64,000 nt of DNA from Promicromonospora iranensis (GCF_028994805.1 NZ_JAJQQP010000001.1:1-64000), one strand, 5' to 3'; positions 44,662 to 54,658 are shown, counted from the first letter of the stretch. The notes: a model not told the origin generated them from the letters alone. Numbers and translations are program-made.

Positions 44662-45744
44662 GTGGCCACGACCTCCTCGCACCCTGACGAGCTGCTCCGG
44701 GAGACCCTGGCCGCTGTCGCGCCCGGGACCGAACTCCGCGACGGACTCGAGCGCATCCTCCGCGGCCGTACCGGCGCGCTCATCGTGCTCGGCCTCGACC
44801 CGATCGTCGAACAGATCTGCTCGGGTGGGTTCTCGCTCGACGTCGACTTCTCCGCCACGCGCCTGCGCGAGCTGTCCAAGATGGACGGTGCCGTCGTGCT
44901 CGACCGGGCTGCCACCCGCATCCGGAAGGCAGCGGTGCAGCTGCTGCCCGACCCGACCATCGAGACCACCGAGTCCGGCACCCGGCACCGCACGGCCGAG
45001 CGGGTCGCCAAGCAGACCGGGTTCCCCATCATCTCCGTGAGCCAGTCCATGCGGATCGTCGCTCTCTACGTGGGCGGGCAGCGGCACGTGCTGGAGGACT
45101 CGGACACGATCCTCGGTCGCGCCAACCAGGCCCTCGCAACGCTCGAGCGGTACCGCGCCCGCCTCGACGAGGTGTCGGGCACGCTGTCCGCGCTGGAGAT
45201 CGAGGACCTGGTCACGGTGCGCGACGTGTGCTCGGTGGTGCAGCGCCTCGAGATGGTCGGCCGCATCTCCGACGAGATCGCCGGCTACGTGATCGAGCTC
45301 GGGGTCGACGGTCGCCTGCTCGCGCTGCAGCTCGACGAGCTGATCGGCGACGTCGGCTCGGACCGCGAGTTCGTGATCCGCGACTACGTGCTGGGCCGCA
45401 AGGACCGCACGCTCGCCGACGTCCAGGCCGAGCTCTCCGCGCTCACGTCGCAGGAGCTGCTCGACATGAGCCAGATCGGCCGGATCCTGGACCTGCCCGG
45501 CGGTGGCGATGCGCTCGACGCGGCCGTCGCGCCGCACGGCTACCGGCTCCTGTCCAAGGTGCCGCGCCTGCCGAACACCACCATCGAGCAGCTCGTGGGC
45601 CACTTCAGCAGCCTGCAGAAGCTCCTCGCCGCGAGCGTGGACGACCTCATGTCGGTCGACGGTGTCGGTGAGCAGCGCGCCCGGACCATCCGCGAGGGCC
45701 TGTCCCGCCTGGCGGAGTCCAGCATCCTCGAGCGGTACGTCTGA
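44662..45744 (+). CDS. disA: DNA integrity scanning diadenylate cyclase
   Basis: This 360-residue enzyme makes c-di-AMP from two ATP. The DAC domain (about 1-145) has the active-site DGA at 75-77 (KMDGAVV) and RHR at 108-110 (GTRHRTAE). A helical linker and C-terminal HhH DNA-binding domain ([14 protein letters not shown]) follow. GTG start. It forms a cluster with radA just upstream. Confidence 0.97.
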   Translation: MATTSSHPDELLRETLAAVAPGTELRDGLERILRGRTGALIVLGLDPIVEQICSGGFSLDVDFSATRLRELSKMDGAVVLDRAATRIRKAAVQLLPDPTIETTESGTRHRTAERVAKQTGFPIISVSQSMRIVALYVGGQRHVLEDSDTILGRANQALATLERYRARLDEVSGTLSALEIEDLVTVRDVCSVVQRLEMVGRISDEIAGYVIELGVDGRLLALQLDELIGDVGSDREFVIRDYVLGRKDRTLADVQAELSALTSQELLDMSQIGRILDLPGGGDALDAAVAPHGYRLLSKVPRLPNTTIEQLVGHFSSLQKLLAASVDDLMSVDGVGEQRARTIREGLSRLAESSILERYV

Positions 45745-45754
45745 CTCGGCGGTG

Positions 45755-45780
45755 CGGCTGACGTAGCGGTACGTCAGCCG
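45755..45780. terminator. Terminator hairpin after disA
   Basis: CGGCTGACGTA (45755-45765) pairs perfectly with TACGTCAGCCG (45770-45780) around GCGG. It is 11 bases past the disA stop and convergent with the gene at 45844. The CGGCTGACG core recurs after pckG at 61302. Confidence 0.85.
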
Positions 45781-45843
45781 CCACCCGCCGGACACTCGGC
45801 TCGCCCGGGCGATCCGCCGCCTCCCGCACGGCACCGCACCCGT

Positions 45844-46692
45844 TCAGGGCTTCGTGCTCCCGTCGTCCGAGGCGTCAGCCGGCTCGTCGGCCGAGGCGTC
45901 GTCCGAACCGCCGTCCGAGGCGCTCGGGTCGGCGGACGGGCTCGCGGACGGATCCTTGCCCGGGCCTTCGGACGATTCACCCGACGGGCTGCCCGACGGC
46001 GACGGCGAACCGCTCGGCTCCGGCACCGTGTAGGTCAGCCGCACCACGTCGCTGGCCACGCCCTCGACGTCCGCGAGCGTGACCTGTGCCGTGTACTCGC
46101 CGGCGGAGAGCCTGGGCTGGTCCGGTTCGCAGCCGGGCACCGACCGCGAGTCCGACCAGGTCGCCTTCGTGACGTCGACGTCACCGGACCCGAGGAGGAG
46201 CAGCCGCTCCTCGTCCTCGTCCTCGTCGACGCAGTCCGCCGACGACCACGCCCGTTCCGCCCCCGGCTCGCCCACCTCGCCCTCGTACACGGTCACGGCG
46301 AGGCTGCGCCGGGGAGCGTCGACGAGGCACTGCACGTCACCCTCGTTCCGCAGCGAGACAGTGAACCCGACAGGCACGCCGGGTGTCACGGAGACACGGT
46401 CCGCAGCAAGAGCGAGGTCGAGGTCCTCGGGCGCGCACGGCGACGCGGCGGCGTTCGGGTCGACGGGAACCGGTGGCTCCACCTTGGCCGACGCGATCGG
46501 CGGGTCGGCCCGGGGCCACGTCACAGCCACTCCCACGCCGCTGACGGCCAGGACGGTCAGCACCGCGATCGCGCGCCCGAACCGACGTGGGCGCCTGGCG
46601 ACGGGCGTCTCCTGCTCGTCCCGCGCGTGGGGCCGCTCGCCTCTCTCCGGCGCACTGACCACCTGCTGAACCCCCTGCTGAACTCCGGACAT
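45844..46692 (-). CDS. Hypothetical membrane-anchored protein with Ser/Asp/Pro-rich tail
   Basis: The family is not recognised. The 282-residue product has a basic cytoplasmic part, one membrane segment (about 40-60), an extracytoplasmic beta-rich domain (about 75-215, four Cys) and a low-complexity SPSGSPSGESS tail. The domain has an immunoglobulin-like look (FTVSLRNEGDVQC). ATG at 46692 is a guess; a TTG at 46725 would extend it. The tail may span the cell wall. Confidence 0.65.
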   Translation of the reverse strand: MSGVQQGVQQVVSAPERGERPHARDEQETPVARRPRRFGRAIAVLTVLAVSGVGVAVTWPRADPPIASAKVEPPVPVDPNAAASPCAPEDLDLALAADRVSVTPGVPVGFTVSLRNEGDVQCLVDAPRRSLAVTVYEGEVGEPGAERAWSSADCVDEDEDEERLLLLGSGDVDVTKATWSDSRSVPGCEPDQPRLSAGEYTAQVTLADVEGVASDVVRLTYTVPEPSGSPSPSGSPSGESSEGPGKDPSASPSADPSASDGGSDDASADEPADASDDGSTKP

Positions 46693-46879
46693 GGTCTGAC
46701 GTGCGGTGACACCCCGCACCACCAAAATACGACGCCGTGCAGCACCACGGTGGCAGCCGCGCCGCCGAGTCGGTCACGTGTCCTAGTTCACGGGTCGTGC
46801 GTGGTCCGGCAGGTCGCGTGCGCCGCCTCGTCCGCGCCGGCTACGGCAGAGCCGCGTCGGTGCGGCAGGATGGGTCCCC

Positions 46880-47776
46880 GTGACAGCAGGGGAAGCGATC
46901 CGACGCGCCGAGGTACGCACCGGCGTGGTGCGGTGGTTCGACGGCGCCGCGCGCGACCTGCCCTGGCGCGCACCCGACCGGACGCCGTGGGGGGTGCTCG
47001 TCAGCGAGGTCATGCTGCAGCAGACCCCCGTCGTACGCGTGGAGCCGGCCTGGCACGCCTGGCTGGAGCAGTGGCCCACGCCTGCCGATCTCGCGCAGGC
47101 ACCCACGGCGGACGTGCTGCGCGCCTGGGGCCGGCTCGGGTACCCGCGCCGCGCGCTGCGGCTGCAGGAGTGCGCCAGGGCGATCGTCGACCGGCACGAC
47201 GGCGTCGTGCCGCGCACCGAGGAGGAGCTGCGCGCCCTGCCCGGCGTCGGCGAGTACACGGCCGCCGCGGTGCTGGCGTTCGCCTACGGGAAGCGGTCGG
47301 TGGTGGTCGACACCAACGTGCGCCGGGTGCTGGCGCGGGCCGTCGGCGGGACGGCGCTCCCTGCGCCGTCGTACACGGCGGCCGAACGTGCCCTGGCGAC
47401 CGCTCTCGCCCCGGCCGGCGACAGCGAGGCCGCACGCTGGGCCGCCGCGTCGATGGAGCTGGGCGCGCTGGTCTGCACCGCGAAGGCGCCGAAGTGCGGC
47501 GCCTGCCCGGTCGCCGGGCTGTGCGCGTGGCGGCGGGCCGGCTCGCCGCCGGACGCCCACGCCGACCGTCGCCGCACCCAGGCCTGGGCGGGCACCGACC
47601 GGCAGGCGCGCGGCCGGGTCATGGCGGAGCTCCGGCAGGCGACCGAGCCCGTGGACCGCGCCCTGTTCGCGAGCCTGTGGCACGACCCACAGCAGCTCGA
47701 CCGCGCCATCGCCGGCCTGGTCGAGGACGGCCTGGCCGAGCAGGACGAAGCGAACCGCCTCCACCTGCCGAAGTAG
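46880..47776 (+). CDS. mutY: A/G-specific adenine glycosylase, short form
   Basis: This 298-residue enzyme removes adenine opposite 8-oxoguanine. It has catalytic Glu43 (SEVMLQQT), HhH LPGVGEYTAAAV, Asp144 (VVDTNVRRVL) and the 4Fe-4S Cys set 199, 206, 209 and 215. The C-terminal NUDIX-like domain of E. coli MutY, which reads 8-oxoG, appears absent or reduced to about 60 residues. GTG start. The 187-base upstream gap shows no other gene. Confidence 0.93.
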   Translation: MTAGEAIRRAEVRTGVVRWFDGAARDLPWRAPDRTPWGVLVSEVMLQQTPVVRVEPAWHAWLEQWPTPADLAQAPTADVLRAWGRLGYPRRALRLQECARAIVDRHDGVVPRTEEELRALPGVGEYTAAAVLAFAYGKRSVVVDTNVRRVLARAVGGTALPAPSYTAAERALATALAPAGDSEAARWAAASMELGALVCTAKAPKCGACPVAGLCAWRRAGSPPDAHADRRRTQAWAGTDRQARGRVMAELRQATEPVDRALFASLWHDPQQLDRAIAGLVEDGLAEQDEANRLHLPK

Positions 47777-47819
47777 TCACCTGGTGACGACCTCGGCCGG
47801 GAAGGGTGGCGGGTGGGGG

Positions 47820-48353
47820 TCAGAGCTCTAGGAGCATGCGGGAGTTGCCGAGGGTGTTGGGCTTCACCCGCGCCAGGTCGAGGAACTCGGCCACGCCCTC
47901 GTCGTAGGAGCGCAGCAGCTCCGCGTACACCTCGGGCGTCACGGGCGTGCCATCGATCTCCCGGAACCCGTGCGCGGCGAAGAAGTCGACCTCGAAGGTC
48001 AGGCAGAAGACGCGCCGCAGGCCGAGCGCGCGGGCCCGTTCGATCAGCGCCTCCAGCAGGGCGTGCCCCACCCTGCGGCCGCGCCAGTCGTGGTGCACGG
48101 CCAGGGTGCGCACCTCGGCGAGGTCGTCCCACATCACGTGGAGCGCCCCGCAGCCGATGGCGGTGTCGTCCGCCGCGCCGGCCGGGTCGGTCGCCACCAG
48201 GAACTCCTGGACCGCCTCGAAGTACCCCACCATCTCGTACGGCCGGAGGATGCGCTCCTGGCTGAGCGGCTCGACGAGGTCGCGGATGGTGCGCACGTCG
48301 GAGGGGAGGGCGGGGCGGATCACGGGCGCCGGCCGCGCCTCGGGTGTCGTCAC
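47820..48353 (-). CDS. argA: N-acetylglutamate synthase, short GNAT type
   Basis: This 177-residue GNAT acetyltransferase has IRPALPSDVRTI, the acetyl-CoA loop DWRGRRVGHALL and FEVDFFAAHGFREID, as in short actinobacterial ArgA proteins such as Rv2747. It would start arginine synthesis. GTG start without a strong ribosome site. The 195-base gap to glpD (48354-48548) holds no recognised element. Confidence 0.85.
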   Translation of the reverse strand: MTTPEARPAPVIRPALPSDVRTIRDLVEPLSQERILRPYEMVGYFEAVQEFLVATDPAGAADDTAIGCGALHVMWDDLAEVRTLAVHHDWRGRRVGHALLEALIERARALGLRRVFCLTFEVDFFAAHGFREIDGTPVTPEVYAELLRSYDEGVAEFLDLARVKPNTLGNSRMLLEL

Positions 48354-48548
48354 GCCGACACACTACGGCCGGGCCCGGAACCACGCCCGGAGCGCACACC
48401 GGACGGGCATACCAGGCACGGACTCCAGCCGGGCAGAGCAGACGAATCGAGGGGCGAATCGGAATGTGAGCAAGAGAACCTCCCAACACACCCCGGCCAA
48501 CAGGGCAAAGGTCTTGCCAAGTGACGGAATGCGTGGTGAGTTTGGCGC

Positions 48549-50294
48549 ATGGCATCCACTCGCCTGACCGCAGACGCGAGGACGCAAGCACTGGCTGCTC
48601 TCGAAGCCAGTGTCAGCCCCTCGGCCGAGCTCGACGTACTGGTGATCGGGGGCGGCGTCACCGGCGCCGGCATAGCGCTGGACGCGGTCACGCGCGGGTT
48701 GTCCACCGCCGTGGTCGAGGCGCAGGACTGGGCACAAGGGACCTCCAGCCGCAGCAGCAAGCTGGTCCACGGCGGACTCCGCTACCTGCAGATGCTCGAC
48801 TTCGAGCTGGTCCACGAGGCCCTCACCGAACGGGACCTGCTGCTACGGGACCTCGCACCGCACCTGGTGCGACCGGTCCCGTTCTTGTATCCGCTGGAGC
48901 ACCGGGTCTGGGAGCGCGCCTACGTGGGCGCGGGCATCGCCATGTACGACGTGCTCGCGACGCTCACGCCGGGCCGCCGCCCCATGCCGTTCCACCGGCA
49001 CCTGAGCAAGAACCAGATGGAGGCCAAGTTCCCCGACCTGGCGCACGACGCCGCCGTCGGCGCGGTCCAGTACTGGGACGCGTCGGTCGACGACGCCCGC
49101 CTGGTCGCGACCCTGATCCGCACCGCGGCGAGCTACGGGGCGCACACCGCGAGCCGCACCCAGGTGGTGGACCTGACGCAGGGCGCGACGGGTGCGGTGA
49201 ACGGCGCGGTGGTCGTCGACCTGGAGACCGGCAAGGAGATCACCGTCCGGGCCCGCTCGGTCATCAACGCGACCGGCGTGTGGACCGAGGACACCGAGGC
49301 ACTGGCCGGTTCCGAGGGCGGGCTGCGGGTGCTCGCCAGCAAGGGCGTGCACCTCGTCGTCCCGCGGGAACGCATCCGCGGCCACGCCGGGCTGATCCTC
49401 CAGACCGAGAAGTCCGTGCTGTTCGTCATCCCGTGGAGCAGGTACTGGATCATCGGGACGACCGACACCCCGTGGAACCTCGACCCGACCCATCCCGTCG
49501 CCACGAGCACCGACATCGACTACGTGCTCGATCACGCCAACGCCGTCCTGGCACATCCCCTGACGAGGGAAGACGTCATCGGCACCTACGCGGGCCTGCG
49601 CCCGCTGCTCCAGCCCGGCACCAAGGCGGGCACGAGCAGCGCGAAGGTCAGCCGGGAGCACACCGTGGCCTCGCCGACGCCGGGCCTCACCGTGATCGCG
49701 GGCGGCAAGCTGACGACGTACCGGGTCATGGCCAAGGACGCCGTCGACTTCGCGATCGGGCAGCGCTCGGCCGCCCTGCCCTCCATCACGCACCAGATCC
49801 CGCTCACGGGCGCGGTCGGGCTACGGGCGGTGCAGCGCCAGGCACGCACGTGGGGCAAGCGGTTCGGCTGGACTCCCCCGATGCTGGACCACCTGCTGCA
49901 CCGGTACGGTGCCAACCTCGCCGAGATCGTCGAGCTGTGCGACGCCGATCCCACGCTCGCCCAGCCGCTCGAGCACGCCCCCGCCTACCTCCGCGCCGAG
50001 GTGCACTACGCCGTCAGCCACGAGGGCGCCCTCCACCTGGAGGACGTGCTGGCCCACCGCACACGACTCGTCTACGAGGTCGCGGACAGAGGCACGGAGA
50101 CGGCGGAGGAGGTCGCGTCCGTCGTCGGGCCGCTGCTCGGCTGGGACGCTGCCGACACGGAGCGCGAGGTCCGCGCCTGGCAGGCGCGGATCGAGGCCGA
50201 ACGCCATGCCGAGGAATCACCCGACGACGAGGCCGCCGAGCGGGCGCGCCTGACCACGCCCGACGTCGCGGCCATGCAGCCGCTCCGCAGCTGA
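48549..50294 (+). CDS. glpD: Glycerol-3-phosphate dehydrogenase, FAD type
   Basis: This 581-residue membrane-associated enzyme oxidises glycerol 3-phosphate to DHAP. FAD-binding VIGGGVTGAGIALDAVTRG is near residue 32, with SSRSSKLVHGGLRYL, GTYAGLRPLL and VIAGGKLTTYR. It leads glpD-glpF-glpK. The promoter is not clear by eye. Ribosome site is weak (GGTGAG). Confidence 0.97.
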   Translation: MASTRLTADARTQALAALEASVSPSAELDVLVIGGGVTGAGIALDAVTRGLSTAVVEAQDWAQGTSSRSSKLVHGGLRYLQMLDFELVHEALTERDLLLRDLAPHLVRPVPFLYPLEHRVWERAYVGAGIAMYDVLATLTPGRRPMPFHRHLSKNQMEAKFPDLAHDAAVGAVQYWDASVDDARLVATLIRTAASYGAHTASRTQVVDLTQGATGAVNGAVVVDLETGKEITVRARSVINATGVWTEDTEALAGSEGGLRVLASKGVHLVVPRERIRGHAGLILQTEKSVLFVIPWSRYWIIGTTDTPWNLDPTHPVATSTDIDYVLDHANAVLAHPLTREDVIGTYAGLRPLLQPGTKAGTSSAKVSREHTVASPTPGLTVIAGGKLTTYRVMAKDAVDFAIGQRSAALPSITHQIPLTGAVGLRAVQRQARTWGKRFGWTPPMLDHLLHRYGANLAEIVELCDADPTLAQPLEHAPAYLRAEVHYAVSHEGALHLEDVLAHRTRLVYEVADRGTETAEEVASVVGPLLGWDAADTEREVRAWQARIEAERHAEESPDDEAAERARLTTPDVAAMQPLRS

Positions 50295-50402
50295 GGAACC
50301 CGAGATAACGACTACGACGAGACCACCGGCGGGCTGCCCCAGCGGAGCCGCCGGGTACACCCCCGTACGCCGACAGAGTGGTCGACAGAAAGCGAGTCAG
50401 TG

Positions 50403-51134
50403 ATGAACGCATTCACGGACATCATGGTGCCGGAGTTCCTGGGCACGATGATCCTGATCCTCGGCGGAGCCGGCGTCGTGGCGAACGTCATCCTTCCCAG
50501 GACCAAGGGTTTCGGCGGCGGCTGGCTGCTCATCAACTTCGGCTGGGGCCTCGCGGTCTTCGCCGGTGTGTTCGTCGCGTTCAGCTCCGGCGGGCACATC
50601 AACCCCGCGGTGACGCTCGGCATCCTGGCCAGCGGGGCCGAGGAGTTCGCCGAGGGCGTCCCGGCCAACTTCGTCAACATGCTCCTCTACTGGGTAGCGC
50701 AGCTGGCCGGTGCCTTCGTGGGCGCCGTCCTCGCGTACCTGGCGCACAAGCAGCACTTCGACCAGGAGGCGGAGCCGGCCGTCAAGCTCGGCGTCTTCTC
50801 CACCGGCCCGGAGATCCGTTCGTACACGTGGAACCTCGTCACCGAGGTCATCGCCACGTTCATGCTGGTCTTCGTGGTCCTGTCGTTCGCCAACTGGCCG
50901 GGCGACCTGGGCCCGCTGGCCGCGGCCCTCCTCGTTGTCGGTATCGGCGCGAGCCTCGGTGGCCCCACGGGGTACGCCATCAACCCGGCGCGTGACTTCG
51001 GTCCGCGCATCGCGCACTTCGTCCTGCCCATCCCGGGCAAGGGGTCCAGCGACTGGGCGTACTCGTGGGTGCCGGTGGTCGGGCCGCTGGTGGGCGGCGC
51101 GCTGGGTGGTCTTCTGGCCGCGGCCGTCGCCTGA
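50403..51134 (+). CDS. glpF: Glycerol uptake facilitator
   Basis: This 243-residue major intrinsic protein has about six membrane segments and two NPA motifs: GHINPAVTLG and AINPARDFGPR, where Asp after the second NPA marks aquaglyceroporins. ATG at 50403 is taken; GTG three bases upstream is also possible. It feeds glycerol to GlpK. Confidence 0.96.
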   Translation: MNAFTDIMVPEFLGTMILILGGAGVVANVILPRTKGFGGGWLLINFGWGLAVFAGVFVAFSSGGHINPAVTLGILASGAEEFAEGVPANFVNMLLYWVAQLAGAFVGAVLAYLAHKQHFDQEAEPAVKLGVFSTGPEIRSYTWNLVTEVIATFMLVFVVLSFANWPGDLGPLAAALLVVGIGASLGGPTGYAINPARDFGPRIAHFVLPIPGKGSSDWAYSWVPVVGPLVGGALGGLLAAAVA

Positions 51135-51191
51135 GCCCGAGGCTCCGGCGACCACACAAGCACAGTGACACAGACAAGGGAGTCAACACCG

Positions 51192-52706
51192 ATGGCTGAC
51201 TACGTACTCGCGATCGACCAGGGCACCACGAGCACCAGGGCGATCGTCTTCGACCACGCCGGGACCATCGTGTCCACCGGCCAGCTCGAGCACGACCAGA
51301 TCTTCCCGAAGGCCGGCTGGGTGGAGCACAAGCCCGACCAGATCTGGGACAACACCCGCCAGGTCGTCGGGCTCGCGCTGACCAGGGCGAACCTCAACCA
51401 CAGCGACCTCGCCGCGGTCGGCATCACCAACCAGCGCGAGACCACCGTCGTCTGGGACAAGACGACGGGCAAGCCGGTCTACAACGCCATCGTCTGGCAG
51501 GACACCCGCACGCAGGCCATCGTCGACGAGCTGGGCGGGTCCGAGGGCGCGGACAAGTACAAGTCGATCGTCGGTCTGCCGCTCGCCACCTACTTCTCCG
51601 GCCCCAAGGTGAAGTGGATCCTCGACAACGTCGAGGGTGCGCGCGAGGCGGCCGAGCGCGGCGACCTGCTGTTCGGCAACACGGACGCCTGGGTCCTGTG
51701 GAACATGACGGGCGGCCCCGACGGCGGCGTGCACGTCACCGACGTGACCAACGCGTCGCGCACCATGCTCATGGACCTGGACACGCTGTCCTGGCGCGAG
51801 GACATCGCGGCGGACATGGGCATCCCGCTCTCGATGCTGCCCGAGATCCGCTCCTCGTCCGAGGTGTACGGCAAGGGCCGCCCGCGCGGGATGGTGCCCG
51901 GCGTGCCGATCGCCGGCATCCTCGGCGACCAGCAGGCAGCCACGTTCGGGCAGGCGTGCTTCGAGGTCGGCACCGCGAAGAACACCTACGGCACCGGCAA
52001 CTTCATGCTGCTCAACACGGGCACCGAGAAGGTACCGTCCGAGAACGGCCTGCTCACCACCGTCTGCTACAAGATCGGTGAAGCAGCTCCGATCTATGCG
52101 CTCGAGGGCTCCATCGCCGTCACGGGATCACTGGTCCAGTGGCTCCGCGACAACCTGGGCCTGTTCCACGACGCGCCCGACGTCGAGTGGCTCGCCCGCA
52201 AGGTCGACGACAACGGCGGCGCCTACTTCGTGCCGGCGTTCTCCGGCCTGTTCGCGCCGTACTGGCGGCCCGACGCCCGCGGCGCGCTCGTCGGCCTCAC
52301 CCGGTACGTCAACCGGAACCACATCGCGCGGGCCGCGCTGGAGGCCACGGCGTTCCAGACCCGCGAGGTCATGGACGCCATGAACGCCGACTCCGGCGTG
52401 GACCTCACCGAGCTCAAGGTCGACGGCGGCATGGTCGCCAACGAACTGCTCATGCAGTTCCAGGCCGACCAGCTCGGGGTCCCCGTCATCCGGCCCGTCG
52501 TCGCCGAGACCACCGCGCTGGGTGCGGCGTACGCGGCGGGCATCGCCGTCGGCTTCTGGAACGGCGAGGCGGACGTCACCGCGAACTGGGCCGAGGACCG
52601 GCGGTGGGAGCCCTCGATGGAGGAGGGCGAGCGCGACCGCCAGTACCGGAGCTGGAAGAAGGCAGTGACGAAGACGTTCGACTGGGTGGACTCGGACGTG
52701 TCGTAG
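51192..52706 (+). CDS. glpK: Glycerol kinase
   Basis: This 504-residue FGGY kinase has [16 protein letters not shown] at the start, [12 protein letters not shown], the NTDAW and [13 protein letters not shown] region and [23 protein letters not shown] precedes the ATG by nine bases; an in-frame ATG at 51165 is less likely. It is last in the glp operon and is followed by a large inverted repeat. Confidence 0.98.
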   Translation: MADYVLAIDQGTTSTRAIVFDHAGTIVSTGQLEHDQIFPKAGWVEHKPDQIWDNTRQVVGLALTRANLNHSDLAAVGITNQRETTVVWDKTTGKPVYNAIVWQDTRTQAIVDELGGSEGADKYKSIVGLPLATYFSGPKVKWILDNVEGAREAAERGDLLFGNTDAWVLWNMTGGPDGGVHVTDVTNASRTMLMDLDTLSWREDIAADMGIPLSMLPEIRSSSEVYGKGRPRGMVPGVPIAGILGDQQAATFGQACFEVGTAKNTYGTGNFMLLNTGTEKVPSENGLLTTVCYKIGEAAPIYALEGSIAVTGSLVQWLRDNLGLFHDAPDVEWLARKVDDNGGAYFVPAFSGLFAPYWRPDARGALVGLTRYVNRNHIARAALEATAFQTREVMDAMNADSGVDLTELKVDGGMVANELLMQFQADQLGVPVIRPVVAETTALGAAYAAGIAVGFWNGEADVTANWAEDRRWEPSMEEGERDRQYRSWKKAVTKTFDWVDSDVS

Positions 52707-52738
52707 TTCTTCTGGACCGGCTCTTCTGGGCCGGGTCC

Positions 52739-52841
52739 GCGGAGGGCGAGGAAGGCCTTGTCCGGCAGCGTTCACGCGCCCCAGGGGGCGCTCCACTTCG
52801 GGAACGTCCTACTGCCGGACAAGGCCTTCCTCGCCCTCCGC
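52739..52841. repeat. Perfect 30-bp-arm inverted repeat between glpK and tetR
   Basis: Bases 52739-52768 (GCGGAGGGCGAGGAAGGCCT and ten more) pair perfectly with 52812-52841 across a 43-base loop that itself has CGTTC/GAACG pairing. It lies between convergent genes. The arms are the longest in the window. Nothing was recognised between 52842 and 52944. Confidence 0.88.
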
Positions 52842-52944
52842 TCGTCTGTCGCGTCGCCTTTGCTCGTGGGGCGTCTCCACCAGTTCTTGGGGTGGGGTTG
52901 GCTGGGCGGTTGGCGGGCGTGGGTTGGCGGCGGGACCGCGGGGG

Positions 52945-53538
52945 TCAGGGGGTCAGGAAGCGGCGGGCCGTGTCGATCAGGGTCGCCTTCTCCTCCTGGG
53001 CCGTGAAGTCCTCCTCGGTCGCGATGCGGCCGAGGAAGCCGTCGGTCAGCAGGTAGAGCCACGAGGTGATCCGGGCCGGGGTGAGGTCGGTCCTGATCTC
53101 GCCCGATCGCTGGCCCCTCCGCACCCAGGGCAGGAGCACGTCACGCTGCGCCCGGGTGTCCTCGTCGAGGGCCGCGGCGACCTCGGGCAGGTGCATGACG
53201 CCGGCCACCGCTTGGACGAAGCCGGGCATCCGGGGCTCAGCCGCTTCGTCGGCGCCGTTCGCCACCATGTCGAGCAGGACGCCGAGGGCGTCCGTGCGCC
53301 CCGCGTACCGCTCCGCCTGCTCGCGCGTCTCGTCCGTGCCGAGTCGCAGGATCGCGAGCAGCAGCTCCAGCTTGGTCGGGAAGTAGTGGAAGAACGTGCC
53401 CGACCCGATGCGCGCCCGCCGGCAGATCTCGGCCGTCGTGGCGCCGTCGTACCCACGCTCGGCGAAGACGGTGAGGGCGGCGTCGATGATGACGAGCCGG
53501 CGCGCCTCGTGGCGCGCAGGGTCAACGGTCCGTGCCAC
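52945..53538 (-). CDS. TetR-family regulator
   Basis: This 197-residue repressor has an N-terminal helix-turn-helix (GATTAEICRRARIGSGTFFHYFPTK) quoted here in part (ICRRARIGSGTFFHYF) and a ligand domain. GTG at 53538 has GAAGG five bases upstream and overlaps the end of the YqeB-like gene by 17 bases. Ligand unknown. An imperfect palindrome at 54241-54264 before that gene could be its operator. Confidence 0.85.
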   Translation of the reverse strand: MARTVDPARHEARRLVIIDAALTVFAERGYDGATTAEICRRARIGSGTFFHYFPTKLELLLAILRLGTDETREQAERYAGRTDALGVLLDMVANGADEAAEPRMPGFVQAVAGVMHLPEVAAALDEDTRAQRDVLLPWVRRGQRSGEIRTDLTPARITSWLYLLTDGFLGRIATEEDFTAQEEKATLIDTARRFLTP

Positions 53539-54232
53539 GCGAGCCTTCACCGGCCGACGTCGTCCGGCGCACCTGGATCCGGTCGTCCCGGACACGTGCC
53601 ACCAGTCCGAGCGCGGCCAGGTCCTCGTCGGCCTTGCGGGAGGCGGCGACGTCCTTGCGCTCCTCGAGCCGACGGCGGAGCGCCTCGTGCTCGGCGGCGG
53701 TGAAGCCCGGGCGGCCGTCGAGCCAGCGCTCGAACTGCTCCTCGTAGGGATCCGTGTCCCGCCACGGCCAGCGGTGCTGCTCCAGGGCGCCCTTGACCTC
53801 GGCCCCGGACAGGGAGTCGGCGTCGAGCCGGGTACGGAGGCTACCGTCCGGCCGCAGGAGCATCAGCTCGTCGCCGTCCCGGAACACGACACCGACGTCG
53901 GATCGCTCGATCCACACCTCGCGCTCCTCCTGCCGATGCTCGAGGTGGTCGTCCGCGACGGTGAGGGCGGGCGCCTCGCCCACGATCGTGAAGGCGATGA
54001 ACGCGCCGCCGAGGAACCCGAGCCCGCCCAGGATGCCGAGGGTCCAGGCCGGCGGCAACGTCTCGACCAGCTGGAGCAGCCCGGGCACGGGCAGCGGTGA
54101 CGCCTCGATCAGACCGGCCAGGCCGCTGGCCAGCGGGGCGGCGAACCAGCCGAGCACGAGGCCGATCGCGAGCACGCCCAGACCGAACACGACGGGTAGC
54201 GCCGGGGGCTGCCGCACCTCAGTTGTCGTCAT
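53522..54232 (-). CDS. YqeB-like membrane protein
   Basis: This 236-residue protein has two hydrophobic segments (about 12-38 and 62-82), a beta-rich domain resembling the YqeB PH-like domain (VWIERSDVGVVFRDGDELMLL) and a charged helical tail. Function unknown. No ribosome site precedes ATG; TAATAA seven bases upstream could be a -10 box of a leaderless transcript. Confidence 0.7.
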   Translation of the reverse strand: MTTTEVRQPPALPVVFGLGVLAIGLVLGWFAAPLASGLAGLIEASPLPVPGLLQLVETLPPAWTLGILGGLGFLGGAFIAFTIVGEAPALTVADDHLEHRQEEREVWIERSDVGVVFRDGDELMLLRPDGSLRTRLDADSLSGAEVKGALEQHRWPWRDTDPYEEQFERWLDGRPGFTAAEHEALRRRLEERKDVAASRKADEDLAALGLVARVRDDRIQVRRTTSAGEGSRGTDR

Positions 54233-54240
54233 GCGTCAAT

Positions 54241-54264
54241 TATTAGAGCGGTGACTCTACTAAT
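54241..54264. promoter_or_regulatory. Imperfect palindrome overlapping the yqeB-like promoter
   Basis: TTAGAG (54243-54248) is mirrored by CTCTA-C-TAA (54255-54263), with nested ATTAG/CTAAT. It overlaps the hepT stop and the likely -10 box of the yqeB-like gene. TetR autoregulation is a possibility. Confidence 0.4.
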
Positions 54265-54658
54265 GCAACGAGTTTCGCTCCGAATCGACCAGCTGAGCGA
54301 CCATCCGGGGCACGCGGTTCTCCAGCGCTCGCCACACGAGCTCGTCGTCCACACCGTCGTACACATGGGCGATCAGGTTCCGCATGCCTTTGAGCGCCGG
54401 CCAGCCGACATCGGGGTGCCGCTCCTTGAACCACTCCGGGAGGCGTTCGGCGACCGTCGCGATGTTCAGGACGATGTGCTCACCGAAGCCCCTGCTCCGC
54501 TCCCCGTCGAACGTCCGCGCCATATAGGCCTCCCGCCCTTCGGAGACCAGCTGACGCGCTTGCTCGCCGAACCGGGACAGGTCCGCGAGGTATCTGGCGA
54601 CCTTCTCCCGGTCGGCGGCGCCCTCACCGGCAACGGGCGTGGCAACGCCGCCCGTCAC
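54260..54658 (-). CDS. hepT: HEPN-domain toxin HepT (DUF86)
   Basis: This 132-residue protein is the toxin of an MNT-HEPN (type VII) toxin-antitoxin pair. It has the R-x4-H-x-Y motif in RNLIAHVY (Arg93, His98, Tyr100), where MntA AMPylates the Tyr in the characterised Shewanella system. GTG overlaps the antitoxin stop by four bases (GTGA). HEPN proteins are often ribonucleases. Confidence 0.9.
   Translation of the reverse strand: MTGGVATPVAGEGAADREKVARYLADLSRFGEQARQLVSEGREAYMARTFDGERSRGFGEHIVLNIATVAERLPEWFKERHPDVGWPALKGMRNLIAHVYDGVDDELVWRALENRVPRMVAQLVDSERNSLH

Noticed and set aside
52739-52841. Insertion sequence or transposon
   Set aside because: No transposase frame within or beside it, and no target duplication recognised. 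Kept as an inverted repeat only.
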